This document shows, piece by piece, positions 1 to 6,840 of a stretch of DNA of 12,247 nucleotides. The stretch spans positions 1 through 12,247 of the forward strand of contig CAKTXB010000041.1 in assembly GCA_934630555.1 (NCBI GenBank). The letters are read 5' to 3'. The position numbers were made by a program, and so were the translations under genes. The DNA comes from an uncultured Oscillospiraceae bacterium (GTDB lineage: Bacteria; Bacillota; Clostridia; Oscillospirales; Oscillospiraceae). Position 1 is the stretch's first letter, and each line of letters starts with the position of its first letter. Below the pieces are notes generated by a model, which saw nothing but the letters and a program-made list of their open reading frames with translations, ran no database searches and was not told the DNA's origin.

Positions 1-28
1 GGCTGAAAATACGAGGACACTGCATACG

Positions 29-60
29 TCTGCGCAGCACACGGTGGTGTGCTGCGCGGA
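29..60. repeat. 32-nt palindrome, copy 1 of 2
   Basis: A hairpin with a perfect 11-bp stem (32-42 pairing with 47-57) and loop GGTG. It extends to 14 bp if a T-G wobble is allowed. The core starts GCGCAGCACAC. An identical 26-nt core, with only one difference over the 32 nt, recurs at 373-404. In this copy no T tract follows, so it does not look like a terminator. Confidence 0.8.
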
Positions 61-61
61 T

Positions 62-93
62 GAGCGTGTCAAAAAAACTTTTTTGACACGCTC
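62..93. repeat. Perfect 15-bp inverted repeat
   Basis: Positions 62-76 (starting GAGCGTGTC and ending in a run of A) are the exact reverse complement of 79-93, separated by only two bases. The A and T runs sit inside the stem next to the tip. This could act as a cruciform, a bidirectional terminator remnant or part of a dispersed repeat. The sequence alone does not decide. Confidence 0.8.
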
Positions 94-130
94 TCAAACG
101 CGGACCGCTGTGCTGGGTCCGCGTTTGAGA
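92..130. repeat. 15-bp stem, 9-nt loop
   Basis: Positions 92-106 (TCTCAAACGCGGACC) are the exact reverse complement of 116-130, with loop GCTGTGCTG. The stem abuts the preceding inverted repeat, sharing only two bases with it, so the three hairpins at 29-130 form a continuous row. No T tract follows. Confidence 0.8.
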
Positions 131-300
131 AGGCTTGCGCCATGCTGCGCGCATCATTTGTGCGCTTATAGCGCGCAAATTCCACCACAGAACTTCGTTC
201 TGCATGGGTTCGCCTTGGCCAATCGCACTGCGCATAGCTTGTGCGCTTGGAGGCTCGCGCAGCTTGCAGGACGGAAAGTATGTTCGGCGGCGTACGCGCT

Positions 301-357
301 GCCGCCGGAAATGATCCGGACTTTTTTCGCGCCTGCGGGCGCGAACGCCGCGAGGCT
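301..357 (+). repeat. 57-nt dispersed repeat, copy A
   Basis: This 57-nt stretch aligns without gaps to the reverse complement of 7351-7407, with 46 of 57 positions identical by eye. The best conserved parts are TCCGGAC followed by a T run and CGCGCC, and the final GCGAGGCT. It contains a short stem CGCGCC/GGCGCG around loop TGCG. Copy B lies directly behind spoIIE in the same sense, so this may be a repeat that settles at the 3' ends of genes. Confidence 0.65.
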
Positions 358-362
358 TTTTT
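331..362 (+). terminator. Possible intrinsic terminator
   Basis: The sequence folds with GCCT (331-334) pairing to AGGC (353-356) and GGCG (338-341) pairing to CGCC (346-349) around loop CGAA, with a 3-by-3 internal loop. Six T residues follow at 357-362. The stem is interrupted, so this is a moderate call. It would end a plus-strand transcript entering from the left. Confidence 0.4.
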
Positions 363-372
363 GTCAGACTGG

Positions 373-417
373 TCTGCGCAGCACACGGTGGTGTGCTGCG
401 CAGATCTTTTGTTTTTT
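373..417 (+). terminator. 32-nt palindrome copy 2 with T-rich tail
   Basis: This is the second copy of the palindrome at 29-60. Here the stem is 14 bp without wobble (373-386 with 391-404, loop GGTG) and a T-rich tail TCTTTTGTTTTTT follows, so it has the form of an intrinsic terminator reading left to right. The hairpin is flanked on both sides by a T run followed by CAGAC (about 357-369 and 412-422), a possible trace of how it arose. Confidence 0.5.
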
Positions 418-533
418 CAGACGGCGGGGGATGGAGGCAAGGCGGGCGGCGGCGCAGCACGGGGCGTGGCTGGACGGCAGGTTTTCGTATCTTATTGACA
501 AAAAAAGCGGGTGCGATTTGGGAGGTATGCTGA

Positions 534-563
534 TTGACAGGTTCACAAAATGCCTGTTATAAT
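534..563 (+). promoter_or_regulatory. Sigma-A promoter of the LacI-family gene
   Basis: TTGACA at 534-539 and TATAAT at 558-563, both exact consensus hexamers, are separated by 18 bases. The predicted transcript start is near 570, giving a 5' leader of about 55 nt before the ATG at 626. The operator-like palindrome at 579-590 lies in the first 20 transcribed bases, a typical place for repression. An unconstrained promoter this close to consensus would be strong, so repression is expected. Confidence 0.85.
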
Positions 564-578
564 GCTACTATCAGATGC

Positions 579-590
579 GCATACGTATTC
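579..590 (+). promoter_or_regulatory. Putative LacI-family operator O1
   Basis: GCATACGTATTC with perfect 8-bp palindromic core ATACGTAT and the central CG step usual for LacI-family operators. It sits about 16 bp downstream of the -10 box of the regulator's own promoter. The same 12-mer occurs in reverse orientation at 1736-1747, ahead of the transporter genes. Flanks agree partly as well (TG, any base, then the 12-mer). Autoregulation is inferred from position. Confidence 0.65.
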
Positions 591-625
591 ACGACAAGCG
601 AAATGGACAAGGGGCGGTGAGAAGC

Positions 626-1672
626 ATGGCAGAGGCTCGGTACGGTGGTGCAGAAGAAAAACGCCCGGTCACATCATCGGATGTGGCGCGGCTGGCCGGC
701 GTATCACAGCCGACAGTCTCCCGCGCGTTCAGCGACAGCGCACGGCTTTCGGACGCGACGAAAAAGCGCGTTCTGGAGGCGGCGCGGCAGCTGGGCTATC
801 GGCCCAACGCCATTGCGCGCAGTCTGGTCTCGAGCCGGACGAACATTGTGGGCGTGATCGTGATGCGCAACGAGAGCCCGTTTTATAACGAAATGGTGAA
901 TCTGCTGGTGGTGGCGTGCCGGAAATACGGCTATTGCGCCATGGTCATCCGGCAGACGGAGCACGAGAGCGGGCTGGACACCGTGACGCGGGCGCTGGAG
1001 TACCGCGTGGACGGGCTGCTGGTGACGGCCATCGAGAACACGCAGAGCGCGTATGAGATCTGCCGGCAGACAACGACGCCAATCGTGCTGTTCAACCGCT
1101 ATATCATCGGCGCGAATGTGGACACCGTGAGCTGCGACAACTATGACGGCGGCGGCCTGGTGGCAGACTATCTGATCTCCAAGGGCCACCGGCGCATTGC
1201 GTGCTTGATGGGCGAGGAACGGGCCTCGACGACGAAGGAGCGCTTGCTCGGCATTCGGGCGCGGGCGGAGGCGGAATCGAACGATTTGGACGTGTGCGAC
1301 ATTTTGTATGGCGACTACACGTATGAGAGCGGACGCGAAATGTGCCGCAGATTGCTGGAAAAGGGCGGCGAACGGCCGTCGGCCATTTTCTGCTCCGGCG
1401 ATATTATCGCGTTTGGCGTGCTGGACACGCTGCGGCTGGAGCTTGGGCTGCGCGTGCCGGAGGATATTTCGGTCATCGGGTTTGACGATACGCGGGAGGC
1501 CGCGTGGGCGTCGTACGATCTGACGACCATCCGGCAGCCGTATACGGAGCTGGCGGACGCGGCGTGCAAGCTGCTGATGGAGCGCATTGAGCATCCGGAC
1601 GGGAGCGTGAAGCGATCGCTGCACTGCGGCGTGCTGGTGGAGCGCGGATCAGTCGCGGACATCATGCGATAA
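626..1672 (+). CDS. LacI-family transcriptional regulator
   Basis: A 348-residue DNA-binding regulator of the LacI/GalR family, which are dimeric repressors that release DNA on binding a sugar-like effector. Residues about 15-65 form the helix-turn-helix and hinge: TSSDVARLAGVSQPTVSRAF, then LSDATKKRVLEAARQLGYRP and the hinge helix ARSL. The rest is a periplasmic-binding-protein-like effector domain, with IIGANVDTVSCDN, the GHRRIACL strand and VIGFDDT typical of the family. The ATG at 626 is preferred over an in-frame ATG at 575. The earlier start would place the operator inside the gene only a few bases after transcription begins, and it has no ribosome binding site. The site GGTGAG at 616-621 precedes 626 with short spacing. 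The gene is co-oriented with the transporter cluster and is its likely regulator, and it probably controls itself. The effector is unknown, presumably the transported compound or a product of it. Confidence 0.93.
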   Translation: MAEARYGGAEEKRPVTSSDVARLAGVSQPTVSRAFSDSARLSDATKKRVLEAARQLGYRPNAIARSLVSSRTNIVGVIVMRNESPFYNEMVNLLVVACRKYGYCAMVIRQTEHESGLDTVTRALEYRVDGLLVTAIENTQSAYEICRQTTTPIVLFNRYIIGANVDTVSCDNYDGGGLVADYLISKGHRRIACLMGEERASTTKERLLGIRARAEAESNDLDVCDILYGDYTYESGREMCRRLLEKGGERPSAIFCSGDIIAFGVLDTLRLELGLRVPEDISVIGFDDTREAAWASYDLTTIRQPYTELADAACKLLMERIEHPDGSVKRSLHCGVLVERGSVADIMR

Positions 1673-1691
1673 GGACGATACAAAATGCTGC

Positions 1692-1718
1692 ATTCCCCGG
1701 TTTTTGTGATCGGGGAAT
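1692..1718 (+). other. Hairpin after the regulator gene
   Basis: ATTCCCCG (1692-1699) pairs perfectly with CGGGGAAT (1711-1718) around an 11-base T-rich loop, 19 bases after the regulator stop codon. No T tract follows, so it is a weak terminator candidate at best. It may stabilise the 3' end of the regulator mRNA or limit read-through into the transporter genes. It ends 17 bp before operator O2. Confidence 0.5.
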
Positions 1719-1735
1719 TGCATTAAACCGGAAAC

Positions 1736-1747
1736 GAATACGTATGC
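1736..1747 (-). promoter_or_regulatory. Putative LacI-family operator O2
   Basis: GAATACGTATGC is the exact reverse complement of the operator-like sequence at 579-590. It lies in the 267-bp gap between the regulator and the binding-protein gene, about 190 bp before the latter's start codon. I could not find a clear consensus promoter next to it. TTGCAT at 1718-1723 might be a -35 box whose -10 would overlap the operator, but the -10 is poor. The remaining leader (1748-1939) contains only short GC stems, for example CCGGC/GCCGG near 1857-1874. Confidence 0.6.
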
Positions 1748-1939
1748 ACAACCGGTGTGCATGGTTTGCTGAAAAGTTGGGGATGCGGCAGTGCGGCTTT
1801 GGATCGGCTGTGTGCCGCGGAAACGGGAATTTACAAGCATACCGCCCGTGAGAGACCGGCCAGGCAGAGCCGGCGGATCAGAACACGGATGGCGCTGTAA
1901 ATAAAAAGCAAAAAAGAAAATGGAAGGAGCAACACTCGC

Positions 1940-2974
1940 ATGAAACGATTTCTCGCACTCGCACTTGCACTGATCCTGGTCTGCTCGCTGGCCGCCTGCG
2001 CCGGCAAACAGACGACGGAGCAGCCCGCACAGGCTGCCGCGGAGCAGCCCGCCGCTGCCGAAACAGCGACCAACGACGCAGCTCAGGACACGCCGGCGGA
2101 GGATGCCGCTCCGGCCGAAACGATGCAGATCACAGTCTCCATCGCTTCGTTTGACAACACGTTCGCTTCGTTCGTGATGTCGCGCATGAAGATCTTTAAC
2201 GAGAGCCATCCGGAGCTTGAGATCACGTATCTGGACGCGGCGAACGACGCTGCAACGCAGATCACGCAGATCGAGCAGGCAGTTCTGAACGGCACGCAGG
2301 CGGTCATCTGCCTGGCGGTGGATGCAAAGCAGGCGCAGCCCATTGTGACGGCCTGCAACGACGCGAATGTGCCGCTGATCGCGTTCAACCGTGTGTTTGA
2401 AGGCTGCGACACGTTTGTGGGCGCGGACAACGCCGTTGCCGGCCGCATCGTGGCCGAGCGCTGCGGCGAGATCCTGGGCGGCAAGGGCAACATTGCGCTG
2501 GTTCAGGGCGTGATGGGCCAGGCCAACACGTATGAGCGCACCGACGCCATTGTGGCGACGCTGGAAGAAAAGTATCCGGACGTGAAGATCGTTCTGGACG
2601 GCGCGGCCGACTGGAAGCGCGACAAGGCGCTGGAGCTGGTGGAAACGTGGCTGCAGTCCGGCACGGAGTTTGACGCGGTCATCGCGCTGAACGACGATGC
2701 GGCGCTGGGCGCGCAGCAGGCGCTGGCGGCTGCCGGCAAGACCGACGTTCCCGTGCTCAGCATCAACGGCGACCCGTCCGGCATCAACGGCGTGAACGAC
2801 GGCCTGCTGGACTGCACGGCATTCCAGGCGCCGTTCACGCAGGCGGACAAGGCGCTGGAGATCGCCATGGAGTACATTCAGGGCGGCACGCCCACGGACA
2901 GCTTCCGTGTGGAATATGAGCTGATCACCGCTGACAACGTGGCAGACTATATGCAGTTCACCTCCGTCAGCTGA
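1940..2974 (+). CDS. Sugar ABC transporter substrate-binding lipoprotein
   Basis: A 344-residue extracytoplasmic solute-binding protein of the ribose/galactose-binding type (Peripla_BP_4-like). Residues 1-19 are a lipoprotein signal peptide with Lys-Arg n-region, Leu/Ala core and lipobox LAAC, giving a lipidated Cys20 that anchors the protein outside the membrane. Residues 21-55 are a low-complexity Ala/Glu/Gln/Thr linker. The binding domain follows from about 56 (QITVSIASFDN, ICLAVDAKQAQPIV, VPLIAFNRVF, FVGADNAVAGRIVAE, VIALNDDAALGAQQAL). AAGGAG at 1924-1929 gives a good ribosome binding site. It is the first gene of the transporter cluster. The binding-site residues differ enough from the textbook ribose protein that I do not name a ligand. 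A pentose, hexose, inositol or polyol is plausible. Confidence 0.92.
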   Translation: MKRFLALALALILVCSLAACAGKQTTEQPAQAAAEQPAAAETATNDAAQDTPAEDAAPAETMQITVSIASFDNTFASFVMSRMKIFNESHPELEITYLDAANDAATQITQIEQAVLNGTQAVICLAVDAKQAQPIVTACNDANVPLIAFNRVFEGCDTFVGADNAVAGRIVAERCGEILGGKGNIALVQGVMGQANTYERTDAIVATLEEKYPDVKIVLDGAADWKRDKALELVETWLQSGTEFDAVIALNDDAALGAQQALAAAGKTDVPVLSINGDPSGINGVNDGLLDCTAFQAPFTQADKALEIAMEYIQGGTPTDSFRVEYELITADNVADYMQFTSVS

Positions 2975-2991
2975 GCACCGAGAATTGAAAC

Positions 2992-3027
2992 AGACAGCCG
3001 GCGGGCTTTGGCCCGCCGGGCTTGTCT
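2992..3027 (+). other. Strong hairpin between binding-protein and ATPase genes
   Basis: CCGGCGGGC (2998-3006) pairs with GCCCGCCGG (3011-3019) around loop TTTG, and AGACA (2992-2996) pairs with TGTCT (3023-3027) further out. There is no T tract, so it is probably not a full terminator. Stem-loops at this place in sugar-uptake operons are known to protect the upstream binding-protein mRNA and reduce downstream expression, matching the need for excess binding protein. That role is inferred here. Confidence 0.65.
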
Positions 3028-3090
3028 GAGGCGTACCGGAGGCCGCTTTGGACGGCGCGGTATTCCTAGGAACGGACGGGAGGACAGGCA

Positions 3091-4608
3091 ATGAACAGCG
3101 AATACATTCTGGAAATGAAGCACATCACAAAGACGTTTTCCGGCGTGACGGTGCTGCACGACGTAATGTTTCAGGTGCGGCGCGGCATTGTGATGGGGCT
3201 GATGGGCGAGAACGGCGCCGGCAAGTCGACGCTCATGAAAATCTTGCAGGGCATTTACACACCGACGGAGGGCAGCATCGACTTTGACGGCAAGCCGCTG
3301 AAGGTGAGCAGCATCAACCAGGCGCTGCTGGCGGGCATCTCCATGATCCATCAGGAGATGAGCCCCATCCCGGATATGACGGTGGCGGAGAATATTTACA
3401 TTGGCCGCGAGCCGAAAACGAAGCTGGGGTTTGTGGACGAGAAGAAGCTGAAGGCACAGGCGCAGGCCTTGCTGGACGATCTGGAGCTGAGCTTTGACGC
3501 GGACACGAAAATGCGCGAGCTCACCATTGCAAATATGCAGATGGTGGAGATCGCAAAGGCAATTTCTTTTCAATCAAAACTGATCATCATGGACGAGCCG
3601 ACTTCAGCCATTACGGACCGCGAGGTCGCAAATTTGTTCCGCATCATCCGGCGGCTGAAGGAAAAGGGCACGACCATCATTTATATTAGTCACAAAATGG
3701 ATGAGATCCTGGAGATCACGGACGAGATCACGGTCCTGCGCGACGGCTATATCACAGGCCACGACCTGTCGAGCAACCTGACGCAGGCAGAGCTGATCCG
3801 CATGATGGTGGGGCGGAGTTTGGAGAATATGTTCCCCAAGACGCCGGCGCCCATCGGCGAGGATGTTTTGCAGGTGGAGGGGCTGACGCTGCCGGGATAT
3901 TTTGCGGACGTGAGCTTCCATGTGCGCCGGGGCGAGATATTGGGCTTTGCGGGGCTGGTCGGCGCGGGGCGCAGCGAGGTGCTGGAGACCGTGTACGGTC
4001 TGCGGCGCGCGACGGCGGGCCGGGTATGGATCCATGGCAAGGAGGTCCATATCAAAAACCCGCAGGACGCCATCCGGCACGGCATCGGGCTTTTGACGGA
4101 GGACCGCAAGGCGTCCGGATGCTTTTTGCCGCTGGGCGTTTTGGACAACATCATCATGCCGACCATCGGGCGCTTCAAGCGCGGGCCGTTTGTGGACGAC
4201 AAGCGTATCCGCACGGCGTGCGGGGAGCAGAAGGCGGCTTTGGAGATCAAGGCCACATCGCTGGCACAGCACATTCAGTATCTTTCGGGCGGCAACCAGC
4301 AGAAGGCGCTGATCGCGCGCTGGCTCATCAACAACCCGGATATTTTGATCGTGGACGAGCCGACGCGCGGCATTGACGTGAACGCCAAGGCGGAGATCCA
4401 CAAAAAGCTCTGCGAGCTGGCGCGGCAGGGCAAGGCCATTATCATGGTGTCGTCAGAAATGCCGGAGGTCATCGGCATGTGCGACCGGATGTACGTGATG
4501 CACGAGGGTGAAGTGACGGGCGAGCTGATGCGCGACGCGTTCAGTCAGGAGCGCATTGCGCTGATGGCGTCACTGAGCCGCGAGCAGCTGCTGGCACAGC
4601 AAGCATAG
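3091..4608 (+). CDS. Sugar ABC transporter, double ATPase subunit (RbsA/MglA type)
   Basis: A 505-residue cytoplasmic ATP-binding subunit with two fused nucleotide-binding domains, the usual length for carbohydrate importers of the RbsA/MglA/XylG group. Domain 1 has an intact Walker A GENGAGKST (39-47), Q-loop His-Gln-Glu at 87-89, a degenerate signature LTIANMQ (144-150), Walker B LIIMDEP (164-170) and His201. Domain 2 has a degenerate Walker A lacking the Lys (GLVGAGRSE, 288-296), a good signature LSGGNQQ (398-404) and Walker B ILIVDEP (418-424), with Ser where the H-loop His would be. This complementary asymmetry is normal for the family and implies one functional composite ATP site. GGGAGG at 3078-3083 sits 7 bases before the ATG. 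It powers uptake together with the permease encoded next. Confidence 0.96.
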   Translation: MNSEYILEMKHITKTFSGVTVLHDVMFQVRRGIVMGLMGENGAGKSTLMKILQGIYTPTEGSIDFDGKPLKVSSINQALLAGISMIHQEMSPIPDMTVAENIYIGREPKTKLGFVDEKKLKAQAQALLDDLELSFDADTKMRELTIANMQMVEIAKAISFQSKLIIMDEPTSAITDREVANLFRIIRRLKEKGTTIIYISHKMDEILEITDEITVLRDGYITGHDLSSNLTQAELIRMMVGRSLENMFPKTPAPIGEDVLQVEGLTLPGYFADVSFHVRRGEILGFAGLVGAGRSEVLETVYGLRRATAGRVWIHGKEVHIKNPQDAIRHGIGLLTEDRKASGCFLPLGVLDNIIMPTIGRFKRGPFVDDKRIRTACGEQKAALEIKATSLAQHIQYLSGGNQQKALIARWLINNPDILIVDEPTRGIDVNAKAEIHKKLCELARQGKAIIMVSSEMPEVIGMCDRMYVMHEGEVTGELMRDAFSQERIALMASLSREQLLAQQA

Positions 4609-4619
4609 GGAGGAACGTC

Positions 4620-5603
4620 ATGGAGAAAACAAAGACGAAGTCGGAAGCGTCCAAGCGTCTTCGGAGCTTCTTTACGGACTACAGTATCATCATTATTTTT
4701 GCGGCCATGGTGCTGATTTTGGCCATCATCAAGCCGCAGTTCATCCGGCCGAGCAACATCATCAGCATGATCCGGCAGGTGTCGCTGATCGGTATTTTGT
4801 CGATGGGCATGATGCTGGTCATCATCAACGGCGGTGTGGACCTGTCGGCGGGCGCGCAGATCGCGCTGGCGTCGGTGGTGTGTTCGCTGTTTGCGCAGGA
4901 GGGCAAGGACAATCTGCTGCTGGCGATCGTGCTGCCGCTGGCCATTGGGCTGCTGTGCGGGTTTGCGAACGGCTTCCTCATTACCGTGCCGAAGATCCCG
5001 GCGTTTATTGCGACGCTGGGCATGACGAACATTGCCAAGGGCATGGCGCTGCTGTTCTGCAACGGTCAGCCGATCCAGGTGGAGAACGAGGTCATTTTGT
5101 GGCTGGGCAACTACCGTCTTGGCTCAGGCGACTGGGCGATGCCGGTGCTGATCCTGGTATTTTTGCTGTGCGCGGTCATCAACCACATTTTGCTGCGCAA
5201 GACGCACTTTGGCAAAAAGGTGTTTGCGCTGGGCGGCAATGAGCAGGCGGCGCGGGTGTGCGGCGTGAGCGTGGAAAAGACGCGCATCCTGGTGTATCTC
5301 ATCATCAGCGCGTACGCGGCGCTGGCGGGCATTCTCATCTCGGGCCGTGTGGGCGCGGGCGCGACGAGCAACGGCGTGGAGTACCATCTGGATGCGATCG
5401 CATCGTGCGTGATCGGCGGCGTGAGCATGAAGGGCGGCGTTGGCAATGTGTTCGGTGTGGTCATTGGCGTGCTCATTATGGGCGCGCTGCAAAATGGTTT
5501 GAATATCATGGGTGTTTCGCCCTATTGGCAGCAGATCTGCAAGGGCCTCATTATTATCGTGGCTGTTGTGGCGGACACCATGAAGAAAGGAACGAAGCAA
5601 TGA
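4620..5603 (+). CDS. Sugar ABC transporter permease (RbsC type)
   Basis: A 327-residue multi-spanning membrane protein of the BPD_transp_2 family, the channel of ribose-type importers. A short Lys-rich cytoplasmic N-terminus is followed by about eight to ten hydrophobic segments. Family hallmarks are visible: INGGVDLSAGAQIALASVV in the first third, the cytoplasmic loop ALGGNEQAARVCGVSV that contacts the ATPase, then LDAIASCVIGGVSMKGGVG and a C-terminal segment ending near VAVVAD. The ribosome binding site GGGAGG (4608-4613) begins on the last base of the ATPase stop codon, so the two genes are closely coupled. Its stop codon overlaps the dehydrogenase start by four bases (ATGA). Probably works as a homodimer with the double ATPase and the lipoprotein. 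Confidence 0.96.
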   Translation: MEKTKTKSEASKRLRSFFTDYSIIIIFAAMVLILAIIKPQFIRPSNIISMIRQVSLIGILSMGMMLVIINGGVDLSAGAQIALASVVCSLFAQEGKDNLLLAIVLPLAIGLLCGFANGFLITVPKIPAFIATLGMTNIAKGMALLFCNGQPIQVENEVILWLGNYRLGSGDWAMPVLILVFLLCAVINHILLRKTHFGKKVFALGGNEQAARVCGVSVEKTRILVYLIISAYAALAGILISGRVGAGATSNGVEYHLDAIASCVIGGVSMKGGVGNVFGVVIGVLIMGALQNGLNIMGVSPYWQQICKGLIIIVAVVADTMKKGTKQ

Positions 5604-6646
5604 GAGCTCTTGTCATGCACGGACCCGGCGAGTATGCCGTGGAGGATGTGCCGAAGCCGGTTTGCGGCGAGAATGAAGTATTGGTGCAGGTGAAGGCCGT
5701 GGCCATCTGCGGGTCGGACCCGGTGCTGCTGGCGGGCGGAAGCCTGTCAGACGGACTGCCGGGAAGCCTGCCGCACATTGCCGGGCACGAGGGTGCGGGC
5801 GTGATCGTGGAATGCGGCAGGAACGTGCACGGCTTTGCCGTGGGCGACCGGGTGGCGGTGGAATCGCATCTGGGCTGCGGCTACTGCGAAAACTGCCAGG
5901 CAGGACGGTACAATTTGTGCATGAATTTTGGCAATGTGCCTGCGGGGCATAAACAGTATGGCTTTACGGTGCCGGGGTGCTATGCGGAATACTGCGTGTT
6001 CCGGCCGGAGGTGCTGCATAAGATCCCGGACAATTTGACGTTTGACCACGGGGCGCTGACGGATACGGTGTGCACGTCGTTCCACGCCATTGAGCAGGCC
6101 GGGCTTGTGCCGGGCGGCTGGACGGTCGTGGTGGGCTGCGGGCCGGTGGGCATGGCGATGCTGATGCTGTGCCGGGCCATGGGCAGCCGCGTGATCGTGT
6201 TGGAGACCGGCGCGCGGAAGGAGCGGGCGAAGGAATTCGGCGCGGAGCACGTTGTGGACTTTATGGACGCGGACGCGGCCGAGCAGGTGCTGGCGGCGAC
6301 GGGCGGCAAGGGCGCGGACCGCTGCTTTGACTGCGCGGGCAACAGAGCCTCGATGGCGCTGGCGCTGCGCACGTGCCGCCGCGGCGGCACGGTGGGGCTG
6401 ATCGCCATTCCGAAGAAGCACGAGATGGAGATCGACATCAAGACCATTGTATGGGACGAGAAGAAGCTCGTGGGCAGCCGGGGCAACCCCAACTGCCACG
6501 ACCGGGTGCTGGCCATGATGAGCGCGGGGTTTATTCACGCCGAGCAGATGGTGACGCATCACTTCCCGCTGGAGCGCTTCCAGGAGGCGATCGATCTGTT
6601 TACGAGCCGGGATGACGGCGTGATCAAGGTGATCGTTACCATGTGA
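5600..6646 (+). CDS. Zinc-dependent medium-chain dehydrogenase
   Basis: A 348-residue cytoplasmic oxidoreductase of the medium-chain (alcohol/polyol/threonine dehydrogenase) family. Catalytic zinc ligands are likely Cys37 (ICGSD) and His63-Glu64 (GHE). The structural zinc site is Cys93, 96, 99 and 107. The nucleotide fold has GCGPVG at 179-184, and Glu202 at the end of the second strand favours NAD over NADP. The usual Glu of the active-site region appears as Asp155. It starts at the ATG overlapping the permease stop (ATGA), with AAAGGA at 5586-5591 as ribosome binding site. A longer in-frame reading upstream is rejected because it lies inside the permease gene. Translational coupling to the transporter suggests that it oxidises the imported compound, making a sugar, polyol or cyclitol the best guess. 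The exact substrate is not identifiable. Confidence 0.93.
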   Translation: MRALVMHGPGEYAVEDVPKPVCGENEVLVQVKAVAICGSDPVLLAGGSLSDGLPGSLPHIAGHEGAGVIVECGRNVHGFAVGDRVAVESHLGCGYCENCQAGRYNLCMNFGNVPAGHKQYGFTVPGCYAEYCVFRPEVLHKIPDNLTFDHGALTDTVCTSFHAIEQAGLVPGGWTVVVGCGPVGMAMLMLCRAMGSRVIVLETGARKERAKEFGAEHVVDFMDADAAEQVLAATGGKGADRCFDCAGNRASMALALRTCRRGGTVGLIAIPKKHEMEIDIKTIVWDEKKLVGSRGNPNCHDRVLAMMSAGFIHAEQMVTHHFPLERFQEAIDLFTSRDDGVIKVIVTM

Positions 6647-6689
6647 GGACGGCGCGGCGGCGCTGGTTGGGAAATTTCATGTAACGCGG

Positions 6690-6723
6690 AGGCCCCCGGC
6701 GCGGTGTGCGCCGGGGGCCTTTT
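6690..6723 (+). terminator. Intrinsic terminator of the transporter-dehydrogenase operon
   Basis: A perfect 13-bp GC-rich stem (6690-6702 with 6708-6720; arm AGGCCCCCGGCGC), loop GGTGT, then TTTT at 6720-6723. It lies 43 bases after the dehydrogenase stop codon, so it marks the end of the operon. Confidence 0.9.
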
Positions 6724-6815
6724 GCGTGTGGGGCGGGGAAACGCAAGCGGCCGGGGAGCGTGTGGGAACGGACGGGCCGGGCGGCCGCAGGAAACGGAAG
6801 GCGGAAAAGGAAGAA

Positions 6816-6840
6816 CGCCCCGTGGGAAAACCGCGGGGCG
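6816..6840 (-). terminator. Possible minus-strand terminator
   Basis: A 10-bp stem with one wobble (6816-6825 with 6831-6840) around GAAAA. Read on the minus strand it is followed by the pyrimidine-rich TTCTTCCTTTTCC, which is terminator-like. It could stop transcription coming from spoIIE, but it lies almost 600 bases beyond that gene, so this is a weak assignment. Confidence 0.3.

Larger units (their letters stand above)
1..533. other. Gene-free, hairpin-rich intergenic region
   Basis: No convincing coding region is visible upstream of the regulator promoter. The open frames present are rich in Arg, Cys and Ala, have no ribosome binding site and run straight through palindromes. The stretch holds, in order, a 32-nt palindrome, a perfect 15-bp inverted repeat, another 15-bp stem, a weaker stem at 157-166/170-179, a 7-bp stem at 285-291/301-307, a 57-nt repeat found again near spoIIE, and two terminator-like hairpins. 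It most likely lies 3' of a gene outside the window to the left, but that is inferred. Confidence 0.7.

Noticed and set aside
22..33. Possible third operator copy GCATACGTCTGC
   Set aside because: Only the first eight bases match, the palindrome is lost and no promoter is nearby.
495..531. Second TTGACA at 495-500 as an alternative -35 box
   Set aside because: No -10 sequence lies at 16-18 bases; the nearest TATGCT is 25 bases away.
44..562. Open reading frame of 172 codons on the plus strand
   Set aside because: Runs through four palindromes and the regulator promoter, is rich in Arg, Cys and Ala, and lacks a ribosome binding site or domain.
575..625. Upstream in-frame ATG for the LacI-family gene
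   Set aside because: It would begin only a few bases after the predicted transcript start with no ribosome binding site, and the operator would be coding. The added 17 residues are not family-like.
704..1624. Long minus-strand open frame opposite the regulator
   Set aside because: Mirror frame of a GC-rich gene; composition is Arg/His/Ala-rich and no family is recognisable. The same applies to the minus-strand frames at 1649-3091, 3604-4401 and 5747-6562.
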